Source of the DNA: Mucilaginibacter sp. UBA5151
GTDB lineage: Bacteria; Bacteroidota; Bacteroidia; Sphingobacteriales; Sphingobacteriaceae
Assembly (NCBI GenBank): GCA_002413785.1
Contig: DHXR01000058.1
Coordinates: forward strand, 6,174-19,101
Length of the DNA: 12,928 nucleotides
Direction: 5' to 3'
How positions within the stretch are numbered: position 1 is the stretch's first letter; every line of letters starts with the position of its first letter. Position numbers and translations under genes: made by a program. Under the pieces are notes generated by a model. The model had not been told where the DNA came from, made no database searches, and saw nothing but the letters and a program-made list of their open reading frames with translations. Shown here in pieces: positions 1 through 6,063 of this stretch.

Positions 1-135
1 CGGGGCATTCTATTTGAATTAAATATTTTTTAAGAAATATATTATTAATAACACCTTTACCTTCATTTCAGTCTCTTTTTAATACGTTTTCCCTGAGTAA
101 TTAAACTTTCAACTTACATGAACGGGGAAATAAGT

Positions 136-143
136 TATATTTG
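136..143 (+). promoter_or_regulatory. -7 promoter element of the tRNA-Arg gene
   Basis: TATATTTG is an exact match to the Bacteroidota -7 box TAnnTTTG and ends ten bases before the first base of the tRNA, a spacing that fits a transcript start just upstream of it. No convincing TTTG -33 box is visible at the usual distance; the nearest candidate is TTAC at 114-117, so the upstream half is weak. Confidence 0.6.
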
Positions 144-152
144 CACTCAAAT

Positions 153-224
153 GCTCCCGTAGTTCAACGGATAGAATTATGGTTTCCGGTACCATCGATA
201 TGAGTTCGAATCTCGTCGGGAGCA
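153..224 (+). tRNA. tRNA-Arg, anticodon CCG
   Basis: The 72 bases fold into a full cloverleaf. The acceptor stem GCTCCCG/CGGGAGC has seven perfect pairs. The D stem is GTTC/GAAT with one G-T pair. The anticodon stem ATGGT/ACCAT has five pairs around loop TTCCGGT, giving anticodon CCG, which reads CGG arginine codons. The T arm ATGAG-TTCGAAT-CTCGT carries the invariant TTCGA. The discriminator base is A at 224; the next bases are CCC, so a 3' CCA is not encoded and would be added enzymatically. The gene lies next to the 3' end of a serine recombinase gene on the opposite strand, so its 3' half is a natural candidate for the element's attachment site, although no second partial copy was found in the window. 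Confidence 0.95.
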
Positions 225-227
225 CCC

Positions 228-264
228 AGCGGGACAACGTCAGATTTGAGTCTGTTGTCCCGCT
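228..264 (+). terminator. Hairpin terminator after tRNA-Arg
   Basis: AGCGGGACAAC (228-238) pairs perfectly with GTTGTCCCGCT (254-264), an 11-bp GC-rich stem; an alternative fold pairs CAGA with TCTG inside it. A T-rich run follows on the plus strand (TTATTCCTTCTT), so it should end the tRNA transcript. On the minus strand no T run follows, so it would not terminate the recombinase transcript well. Confidence 0.75.
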
Positions 265-1749
265 TATTCCTTCTTCTAACTGACTATTAATCAGATAGAT
301 AATTTTAAACGATTCACTCAAGGTAGTAGTTCGAAGTTTCAAATTCTCTAAAGTGAATTTTTCCGGGTATATCGAACTAATTATTTTCCTCTTTATTTCA
401 TTGTCTGATTTCCAGTATGTTACATCAATTTTAGTTAGCGTATAAATGACCTTGGCGACAAGATCGTTCAAGTCGTTCGATGACATAAAATCGCCTTTTA
501 ACTCGGAAATCTTAGTTTCCATCATATTTATTTTCGATTCAGACTCAGCTTTAATCGATTTGTAATCAGCTGCATCTATATCCCCATTAAGTAAAAGTTC
601 CCTGGCTCGCGTAGTTTTGTTAGTTAGCGTGGTAATTTGATCAATATATTGTTTTCTAAACACACGTTCGCTTTTTGTAATATTCTGGTAGGCATCCGTT
701 ATTACTGATTTAAAAAGTTCTGCTGCAATTGGATTTAGTACATATTCCTTTAATCCGTGTACAAAAGTTTCATTCACTTCTTCTGCTCTTTTCCGAAATC
801 TGCAACCCGATGAGCAGTGATAATAATGGTAATACTGGGTGCACCCCTTAGAAGCGCTACCAGATAATATTTTATTACATTTAGAACAAGTTAAAAACCC
901 TCATAATGGTAGCATGTCTAATGAAACCATTTTAGTACCCGCCTCTTTTCTTTTTTTCCGGCCATTTAGGGTATCTTGAACGTCATAAAATAAACTTTCC
1001 GAAATCAATGGCTCATGCAAGCCTTGCACCCAATAAGTCTCTTCCTCTTTATACTTAGGAATAACTATTTTACCACAATAGACAGGACTACGAAGAGCAA
1101 GCCAAAAAAGTACTTTTGTTACAAGCTAAGCCTAATTCACGAGCCCTTTTCCATATTTGTTCTATAGAAAATCTATTTTCACTTACTTCTTTAAAAGCCC
1201 ATTGTATTAAGGATGCTTGAGGTTCCCTTGGAATGATACGCTTAAGTCCTCCTTCCAAAATTTGATTGACATATCCGACGGGTGCTGTTGCCATAAATCT
1301 GCCTTCCTTTCTTGCCCTGCGCATTCCGTGAAATACATTTAAAGACCGGCGGTCATTCTCAACTTCCGGGGTTGTCAGGTATATGGCCAGCATGATTTTA
1401 TTTTCAGGGACGCTCATATCAAGCGGTTGTTCAATGGCCTGGGGTTCTACACCTAATATCTTAAGGGTATGTATCATTTGATAAGCATCCGGGGCATTAC
1501 GACTGAACCTGTCCCATTTGGTAAAAAGGATGAGATCGGTTTTGCCTCGCTGCTTACGAAGTTGGAGAAGAAGCTTTGTCCATTCCGGGCGGATGAACGA
1601 TTTGGCTGAATGGTCCTCTAAAATCACTTTTCTCACGTTGATATGGTTGATTCCGCAATACTTCCTTAAGACCTCTTCCTGGTTACGCTGGGAATAACCT
1701 TTATCGGCTTGTTCGTCGGTACTGGCCCTGATATACAAATCGGCTGTTT

Positions 1750-1911
1750 TCATTTTTTAAAGTTCTGATTTACAATCAATTTAGCTAAAAAATACATTAA
1801 ATCCAACAATTCTTCCGCTTTTTTTTCAGTTATTTCAATGCCGTTTTTTTGAAGCACCTTAATCGCTTTTTCTGCGGTTATATTTCTTTTTTCCGGCAAG
1901 TTCGTGTCCAT
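1750..1911 (-). CDS. Small 53-residue protein translationally coupled to the serine recombinase
   Basis: The minus strand encodes MDTNLPEKRNITAEKAIKVL followed by QKNGIEITEKKAEELLDLMY and FLAKLIVNQNFKK, then TGA. The stop overlaps the recombinase ATG as ATGA (1750-1753), a tight arrangement that suggests coupled translation. AAGG lies about eight bases before the start. The sequence is lysine and glutamate rich, soluble and predicted helical, with an alternation of charged and hydrophobic residues that could form one or two amphipathic helices; there is no signal peptide, membrane segment or recognisable DNA-binding motif. From its place I infer a helper or regulator of the recombinase, for instance a directionality factor, but nothing in the sequence proves it. 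Unlike its neighbour it is intact. Confidence 0.65.
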   Translation of the reverse strand: MDTNLPEKRNITAEKAIKVLQKNGIEITEKKAEELLDLMYFLAKLIVNQNFKK

Positions 1912-2261
1912 AGTAACCTTGTTAAGATTACAATTATGGCGTATAGAACCAATATTATAACACCAGTTTATAGGCAGTACCGATAAATAAAATTCCAGAT
2001 CAAACCACTTTGGGTAAGCTTTGCACCTTACACGCAGTTTGGCATTTACCGCTTAAACAGCAGGCAGCAGCAAGCAGGAAAATTGTCAGGGGTGGCGCTG
2101 CCCGTAAATAATAATAATCCGCGCCATTTACATGCCCTTGACGGTTTTGCTGCCGTGATATTTTTGTGACTGCGGTGGAATGCAACGATAAAACTTTGGA
2201 GGAGCATTTCTTACAACCGGCAGTAATAAAATATAACCTGTGGTTGTTGCGAATGTCCCTG
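1912..2261. other. Gap without a convincing gene inside the element remnant
   Basis: About 350 bases. Two overlapping minus-strand frames are open: one from a TTG at 2185 to 2000 (61 codons, with a hydrophobic stretch APPLTIFLLAAACCLSGKC) and one from an ATG at 2207 to 2046 (53 codons, containing SFIVAFHRSHKNITAAKPSR). Neither has a ribosome-binding site or a family I recognise, and both being open over the same bases is a reason to distrust each. The stretch is CAG/GCAG rich around 2055-2085. It may hold the promoter for the 53-residue ORF and recombinase. Confidence 0.4.
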
Positions 2262-2393
2262 TTAACTGAAAAATGATTTAATGTACCGGATCAGTTTTGC
2301 AACTTGTCTGTCCAGCCAATACTCTTGTCTTCTATATGTTTTATAACTATACAACAGAATAACGATAAGAAAAAACCATTCGATAAAGCCCAT
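2262..2393 (-). CDS. Possible 43-residue single-pass membrane protein
   Basis: The minus strand reads MGFIEWFFLIVILLYSYKTY, then RRQEYWLDRQVAKLIRYIKS and FFS, then TAA. Residues about 3-19 form one hydrophobic segment; the rest is a basic amphipathic helix (YRRQEYWLDRQVAKLIRYIK) expected on the cytoplasmic face, the usual shape of small membrane proteins. It sits 67 bases after the end of the excisionase-like gene and on the same strand as the other element genes. No Shine-Dalgarno sequence is seen; two TTG codons directly precede the ATG in frame and could also serve. No family is recognised. It could be a chance ORF, but the composition argues otherwise. Confidence 0.4.
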   Translation of the reverse strand: MGFIEWFFLIVILLYSYKTYRRQEYWLDRQVAKLIRYIKSFFS

Positions 2394-2459
2394 CAACAAT
2401 TTTAGCCAATATTCCAGAATATGATTGATTAAGATATTGTTAATCGTTTATGCTTTTGC

Positions 2460-2805
2460 CTACCGAAATTTCATCGGGTTTCTCGTTACATAATTGATCG
2501 CTTCCTTTTCTATTTCCTCCTGTGAACTTAAACGGTGCCTGGAAAGATATTCGATAATATCGTCCCGCTTCAGATAAACATTTTTACCGTTTGGCTTGTA
2601 TACAGGGTAATTCCCTTCGGTATGTCAATTTGTAAACCATGGAGAGTGAAACCCCCATATACGCTGCGGCTTCTTCGGTAGTCAGCATTTGTTTGGCAGT
2701 AGTCCCGGCGGCTTCGCCGCCGGAAAGCACCTGCTCAATCCTGGTTATTTTCTCCAATAACAATTCTATAGCCTCCGGCAATTGTTCGAACGTTAGTTTT
2801 TCCAT
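2460..2805 (-). pseudogene. Excisionase-like helix-turn-helix protein, frameshifted
   Basis: The first 73 codons read MEKLTFEQLPEAIELLLEKI, a helical N-terminus, then QMLTTEEAAAYMGVSLSMVYKLTYRRELP, a MerR/Xis-type winged helix-turn-helix of the sort found in excisionases of Bacteroidota elements, and stop at CGG-TAA. Dropping one base in TGTATAC (about 2599-2602) restores YKPNGKNVYLKRDDIIEYLS, the expected wing and third helix, then RHRLSSQEEIEKEAINYVTR and NPMKFR before TAG at 2460-2462. The joined protein is about 114 residues, normal for the family. The role would be DNA binding at the element ends to steer the recombinase to excision, or regulation of element genes. The frameshift removes the wing after the recognition helix, so function is probably lost. 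A GC-rich perfect hairpin (2705-2712 with 2716-2723) lies inside the gene and encodes SGGEAAG. Confidence 0.8.
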
Positions 2806-2814
2806 ATTGAAGAT

Positions 2815-2831
2815 GTTGTTTAAGTAACAAC
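2815..2831. promoter_or_regulatory. Small palindrome just upstream of the excisionase-like gene
   Basis: GTTGTT-TAAGT-AACAAC is a perfect 6-5-6 inverted repeat that ends ten bases before the start codon of the helix-turn-helix gene. Position and symmetry suit an operator bound by its own product, but the arms are short and chance cannot be excluded. Confidence 0.3.
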
Positions 2832-2835
2832 GTTC

Positions 2836-3351
2836 GTGTCCTCCAAAGACAACTTAATTGCAGCCCAAAAAGCAGGGATGTTACGAGGTACGAGTTTCAT
2901 TCCTGCGCCACTGGCGGCGAGGCTGGCGGCGAATGAATGTAGCGTGTTAACGCGTGATGCAATGAGCCGCAAACCCTTATTAATAGGCTTTGGTATACTC
3001 GGCGCTTTGTGTGCCGTACCCATTATGACCGCTTTAAGCAACACAAAAGATGTTTGGGTGGCCTTTGCCCTAATTATGTGCGCGCTGATCATAGTCAGCG
3101 GTTACACTTCGATAAACGCTGTGGTTAAAGCCGAACTTTTCCCGGCCAATGTCCGCGCCTTAGGCGTTGGTTTTCCGTATGCCATCGCAGTCTCTATTTT
3201 TGGAGGCACGGCAGAATATGTCGCGCTCGATTTCAAAAACTACGGTCACCAGGAATGGTTTTACTGGTATGTGAGCATTTGTATTGCATTATCGTTGCTA
3301 CTGTATATTACGATGAATGATACGAGGACATATTCGAAAATTGAAGACTGA
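2836..3351 (+). pseudogene. MFS transporter (MHS/KgtP type), only the C-terminal third left
   Basis: From about base 2956 the frame reads LTRDAMSRKPLLIGFGILGA, matching the D-x-x-G-R-K-P loop before the last membrane segments of metabolite:H+ symporters, then SGYTSINAVVKAELFP, RALGVGFPYAIAVSIFGGTAEY and FYWYVSICIALSLLLYITM, ending NDTRTYSKIED. Four membrane segments remain, corresponding to segments 9-12 of a protein of about 430 residues, so about 300 residues are missing. The open frame extends back to a GTG at 2836 (SSKDNLIAAQKAGMLRGTSF...), but that part does not look like a transporter and probably comes from the element; its GCG-rich duplicate CTGGCGGCGA (2911-2920 and 2923-2932) is unlike the rest. 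The loop has Ser where Gly is usual, fitting relaxed selection. No function is expected from this piece. Confidence 0.8.
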
Positions 3352-3537
3352 TTTATGGATAACCAGTATTTTTGAAGACCTTCCATGGTTTTATTTATAA
3401 ATACCAGTTAGAATAAGTGCCCGTATCACAATGGTTTGTTTGATTTTTGGCTTTGATAATAATTATTAAAAATATATAGTTATAATTTTATTATCTTTAT
3501 GCAATGTTCTGAATTTTAACCAATTAAAAAATAAATC

Positions 3538-3918
3538 GTGAAAAAAGTATTATTAATGTTTTGCCTTATTGCGGGATTGATAAAAGTATGTCATGCACAA
3601 ACCAAGGAGACCGGCAAAGTTGATCCAAAAGAGAAGGCTAAAATTCTGCAAAAATTACTCAGGCTAAATCAGGATCAAACAACAAAAGTGATTGAAATCT
3701 ACACCGCTGCTGCCAATCAGTTTGAAAAGATCAAAGACAGAGACAAAGGAAATTTGAATAAAATAGTTATAGACGTTCGTCCTTTAAGAAATGAAACCGT
3801 TGCCCGGGTTAGATCCGTTTTAGAAAAAGGCCAGATTGCCGATTATGAAAAATGGACAAGGCAAACATCAGATACTTTTGGTGGCTGGGCTGCAAATCAG
3901 GCTATCTCAGATCGATAG
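3538..3918 (+). CDS. Small exported protein, faintly Spy/CpxP-like
   Basis: The product has 126 residues. MKKVLLMFCLIAGLIKVCHA is a clear signal peptide with cleavage before QTKETG. The mature part is highly charged and helical: KILQKLLRLNQDQTTKVIEI resembles the L-T-x-x-Q helices of periplasmic Spy/CpxP-type chaperones, and a later helix contains ARVRSVLEKGQIADYEKW. It ends in a Gly/Ala-rich tail. The start is GTG; AT-rich DNA precedes it with a near match TATCTTTA (3492-3499) to the -7 box. The family assignment is weak; a plain exported protein of unknown function is the safe reading. It sits between two broken transporter ends, so it may have arrived with the rearrangement. Confidence 0.7.
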   Translation: MKKVLLMFCLIAGLIKVCHAQTKETGKVDPKEKAKILQKLLRLNQDQTTKVIEIYTAAANQFEKIKDRDKGNLNKIVIDVRPLRNETVARVRSVLEKGQIADYEKWTRQTSDTFGGWAANQAISDR

Positions 3919-3920
3919 AG

Positions 3921-3956
3921 GATGATACCCGTAAATATTCCAAAATAGAAGATTAA
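3921..3956 (+). pseudogene. Last 11 codons and stop of a second MHS-type transporter
   Basis: The bases encode DDTRKYSKIED and stop, against NDTRTYSKIED and stop at the end of the transporter remnant at 3351. Over 33 aligned bases there are 8 differences, most of them silent, so this is a diverged homologue rather than a fresh copy. The preceding codons (LRSIE) belong to the end of the neighbouring gene read in another frame, so the junction is at about 3918-3921, directly after that gene's stop. It overlaps the 3' end of the minus-strand peptidase gene by a few bases. Confidence 0.7.
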
Positions 3957-4640
3957 ACAGCCGGATCTGCCCAATAGGTTTTCCAGAGTTCATCAACAGT
4001 TTTACCGGTGAGCTCTTTAAAAGTACTATCGGTAAACGTATGTTTTCTTAACCGGCTGTCCAGTTCCTTTACGATACCCGGTTTAACTTTTTCTTCAATC
4101 CAATGCAAAAAAGGGGCGGTTACACGGTAAGCATTATCATAGTTTTGGGTGCTTTTATACGCTGGCAAAGCCCATTTGGCCGCAGCATTGTTTACGCCGA
4201 ATTTATAACGGGCATAATCAGCAATCCCCTCTGTTAACCAGCCCGGATCGTTACTTTGGCTATAATCCTGTACTATATGCATTACCTCGTGAGTGATCAC
4301 ATCAAGATCTTCGGGGTGCTTGTGTATCCAATGCGAGCTAATAGGTAACCCTTCCGCTATCTGTTCCCGCCACGCCTTTGTAAGTGGTGTCAATAACAAA
4401 AGTGACTTCTTTCGCAGTTTTTTTATTGTAGGTTTTAGCTAATTCGGGATAAACAATAAAGAATGTTTTAATCATTTTTTGCTGCCACGCTGGATCCAGC
4501 GTGGCAGCGTAGTTAATAAATGTGAGGGTATATTTACCTTCTTTGATGATTTTAGTTTGCGGCAGTGTCAGCACATTCGCGTTCGCTGCCTGTACAATAA
4601 AACAGGTTATAAAAACATTAAGGACTATGGCTTTCATCAT
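3953..4640 (-). pseudogene. Secreted BSP-type metallopeptidase, split by a +1 frameshift
   Basis: Two frames join into one protein of about 228 residues of the basic secretory protein family (PF04450-like), putative zinc peptidases outside the cytoplasm. The first part (4640 to 4338) has a signal peptide MMKAIVLNVFITCFIVQAANA, then GKYTLTFINYAATLDPAW and EVTFVIDTTYKGVAG, ending GRVTY-stop. Deleting one T in TATTAG (4338-4343) continues as SSHWIHKHPEDLDVITHEVM: residues about 117-121 are HEVMH, the zinc motif, followed by IVQDY and GWLTEGIADYARYKFG with the conserved glutamate. The C-terminus is LWKTYWADPAV. Apart from this one base the gene looks well kept, so a recent mutation or a sequencing error are both possible. 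It is divergent from the ArgE-like gene. Confidence 0.82.
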
Positions 4641-4644
4641 GCTG

Positions 4645-4652
4645 CAAAAATA
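4645..4652 (-). promoter_or_regulatory. -7 box directly before the BSP peptidase start
   Basis: On the minus strand TATTTTTG matches TAnnTTTG exactly and is followed by CAGC and then ATGATG. With the usual few bases between box and transcript start, the message would begin at or next to the start codon, that is leaderless or nearly so; the second ATG (4637) may be the true start. No -33 TTTG is apparent. Confidence 0.4.
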
Positions 4653-4764
4653 AGTATTTAAAGGTGCTTATGTTTTTGAAGATTTTAAAAATGTGATGAC
4701 CGGCAATTAGTAATTTATTCCAATGTATTATGAGAACATGCAAACACTGCATCCATAAAAACAT

Positions 4765-4772
4765 TATTTTTG
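4765..4772 (+). promoter_or_regulatory. -7 box before the ArgE-like gene
   Basis: TATTTTTG matches TAnnTTTG exactly, eleven bases before the ATG at 4784. It supports that start over the in-frame ATG at 4730, which would lie upstream of the transcript start. No good -33 box is visible. Confidence 0.45.
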
Positions 4773-4783
4773 CCACAACATTT

Positions 4784-5848
4784 ATGACTGATATAAAAGC
4801 ACTAAACCAGCAGGCGGTTGACCTGTTGCAGCAATTAATCGCCATTCCATCCTTTAGCCGGGAAGAGGGGCGGACAGCAGACCTGATTGAACATTTTTTG
4901 CAGGAGCGTGGTATCGAAACGCACCGCAAACTGAATAATATCTGGGCTTGGAACCAGCATTTTGACGCCTCAAAACCAACTATCCTGCTTAATTCGCACC
5001 ACGATACGGTAAAACCAAATTCCGGCTATACCCGTGACCCTTTTGATGCTAAAATTGAGGATGGTAAACTTTATGGATTGGGCAGTAATGATGCCGGGGG
5101 CTGCCTGGCGTCGCTGATCGCTGTTTTTCTTTATTTTTACGAAAAGGAAAATCTTAAATATAACTTCTGCCTGGCAACAACTGCCGAAGAAGAAATTTCT
5201 GGTGTGAACGGCCTGGAACTTATCATCCCGGAACTTGGTGAACTTGATTTCGGGATTGTTGGCGAACCTACGCTTATGCAGCTGGCTATTGCCGAGAAAG
5301 GTTTAATGGTACTTGATTGTGTGGCCCATGGCAAAGCAGGCCATGCCGCGCGCGAAGAAGGCGAAAACGCCATTTATAATGCTCTGCCCGCTATCGAATG
5401 GTTCCGGACATACCGTTTCCCGCAGGAATCGGAAGTATTCGGGCCGGTAAAAATGTCGGTTACCATTATTAATGCGGGTTCGCAACATAATGTGGTACCT
5501 GCAAGCTGCACGTTTACGGTTGACGTAAGGGTAACGGATGCTTACCGCAATGAAGAAGTGCTGGAGATTATCCGTCAGCATGTCAGTTGCGATGTTACTC
5601 CCCGTTCCATCAGGCTAAAGCCATCAAAAATTGATAAAAATCATCCCATTGTACAGGCGGGGATCGCTTTGGGAAGAACGACTTACGGCTCCCCAACTAC
5701 GTCGGACCAATCATTATTGGATATTCCGTCACTTAAAGTTGGCCCCGGTGATTCAGCCCGTTCGCATACAGCCGATGAGTTTGTGTATGTGGATGAAATA
5801 AGGGAAGGGATTGAGCTTTATATCAAAATGCTTGAACGTATAGTTTGA
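4784..5848 (+). CDS. argE: M20 family deacylase, ArgE type (N-acyl-ornithine or N-acyl-citrulline)
   Basis: The product is a 354-residue cytoplasmic zinc-dependent amidohydrolase. Its motifs are those of the ArgE/DapE group: LLNSHHDTV (His72, Asp74), GLGSNDAGG (Asp103, the bridging metal ligand), TTAEEEISG (general base Glu136 and metal ligand Glu137), VGEPT (Glu161), the dimerisation-domain GKAGHAAR (His187), and GPGDSARSHTADEFVYVDE with the last metal-binding His. It would remove the N-acyl group in arginine synthesis, and argH follows on the same strand. In Bacteroides the pathway is known to use N-succinyl intermediates with the transcarbamylase acting first, so the substrate here may be an N-succinyl- or N-acetyl-citrulline; the sequence alone does not decide. 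I start at the ATG at 4784 because MTDIKALNQQAVDLLQQLIA is the usual N-terminus; the frame is open back to 4730 with a Cys-rich, unlikely extension. Confidence 0.88.
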   Translation: MTDIKALNQQAVDLLQQLIAIPSFSREEGRTADLIEHFLQERGIETHRKLNNIWAWNQHFDASKPTILLNSHHDTVKPNSGYTRDPFDAKIEDGKLYGLGSNDAGGCLASLIAVFLYFYEKENLKYNFCLATTAEEEISGVNGLELIIPELGELDFGIVGEPTLMQLAIAEKGLMVLDCVAHGKAGHAAREEGENAIYNALPAIEWFRTYRFPQESEVFGPVKMSVTIINAGSQHNVVPASCTFTVDVRVTDAYRNEEVLEIIRQHVSCDVTPRSIRLKPSKIDKNHPIVQAGIALGRTTYGSPTTSDQSLLDIPSLKVGPGDSARSHTADEFVYVDEIREGIELYIKMLERIV

Positions 5849-5897
5849 TTACTAATTATTATTACAAAAGCAGTAAGTTTGGAAATCTCTGAGCATC

Positions 5898-6036
5898 ATT
5901 AAACACTATGTCATTGCGAGGAGCCAGCCTGCCGTTAGGCAGGCAGCGACGTGGCAATCTCGTCGCCAAATGCATTAGCGTTAATGCACAGCAACGAGAT
6001 TGCCACGCTATCGCTCGCAATGACATAGTGTTTAAT
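5898..6036. repeat. REP-like nested inverted repeat between argE and argH
   Basis: Outer arms of 23 bases (5898-5920 and 6014-6036) are perfectly complementary and contain GTCATTGCGAG, the core of REP-type repeats scattered through Bacteroidota genomes. Inner arms of 14 bases (5950-5963 and 5994-6007, core GTGGCAATCTCGT) are also perfect. A further small hairpin, GCCTGCCG-TTA-type (GCCTGCC/GGCAGGC), lies in the left half, and TGCATTA/TAATGCA at the centre. Transcribed, it would fold into a long stem about 27 bases before the argH start. It may dampen or stop readthrough from argE or stabilise the upstream message. No transposase is in the window. Confidence 0.85.
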
Positions 6037-6063
6037 TACGTTCGGATAAATTCGTAAATTATA

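Larger units (their letters stand above)
109..1753 (-). pseudogene. Large serine recombinase (integrase), broken by a frameshift and a stop
   Basis: This is a site-specific serine recombinase of the long type used by integrative elements. The N-terminal catalytic domain (residues about 4-150) shows YIRASTDEQ with the nucleophile Ser11 (relatives usually have RVST), FTKWDRFSRN, and TPEVENDRRSLN. A recombinase domain follows. After residue about 213 the frame is lost at a run of six A (1104-1109 on the plus strand); removing one base restores FWLALRSPVYCGKIV and continues through KYKEEETYWVQGLHEP to LDMLPL, where TGA (901-903) stands where Arg is expected. Past it the frame reads GFLTCSKC...HCSSGCRFRKR, a Cys4 zinc ribbon, then a charged helical tail from 777 downward. 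The frame has no stop until 109, so it runs through the terminator hairpin and antisense through the whole tRNA; the real end is probably near 265. Joined length without that tail is about 495 residues, normal for the family. Two independent lesions make it inactive as read. Confidence 0.88.

Noticed and set aside
2000..2185. 61-codon minus-strand frame with a hydrophobic, Cys-containing segment
   Set aside because: TTG start, no ribosome-binding site, and a second frame is open over the same bases; not enough for a gene call.
2705..2723. GC-rich hairpin as a terminator
   Set aside because: It lies inside the excisionase-like coding frame, encodes SGGEAAG in frame, and has no T run after it.
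2820..3092. Minus-strand open frame opposite the transporter remnant
   Set aside because: It lies antisense to clearly transporter-like sequence and has no family resemblance; its C-terminal part falls in the element junction, where the coding strand cannot be decided.
224..3960. Search for attR, a second copy of the tRNA-Arg 3' end
   Set aside because: No match to GAGTTCGAATCTCG or CGGGAGCACC was seen to the right of the tRNA in this window, so the element's far end is lost or not recognisable.
4730..4783. Upstream in-frame extension of the ArgE-like protein
   Set aside because: The residues MRTCKHCIHKNIIFATTF do not fit the family, and the -7 box at 4765-4772 lies inside the extension.
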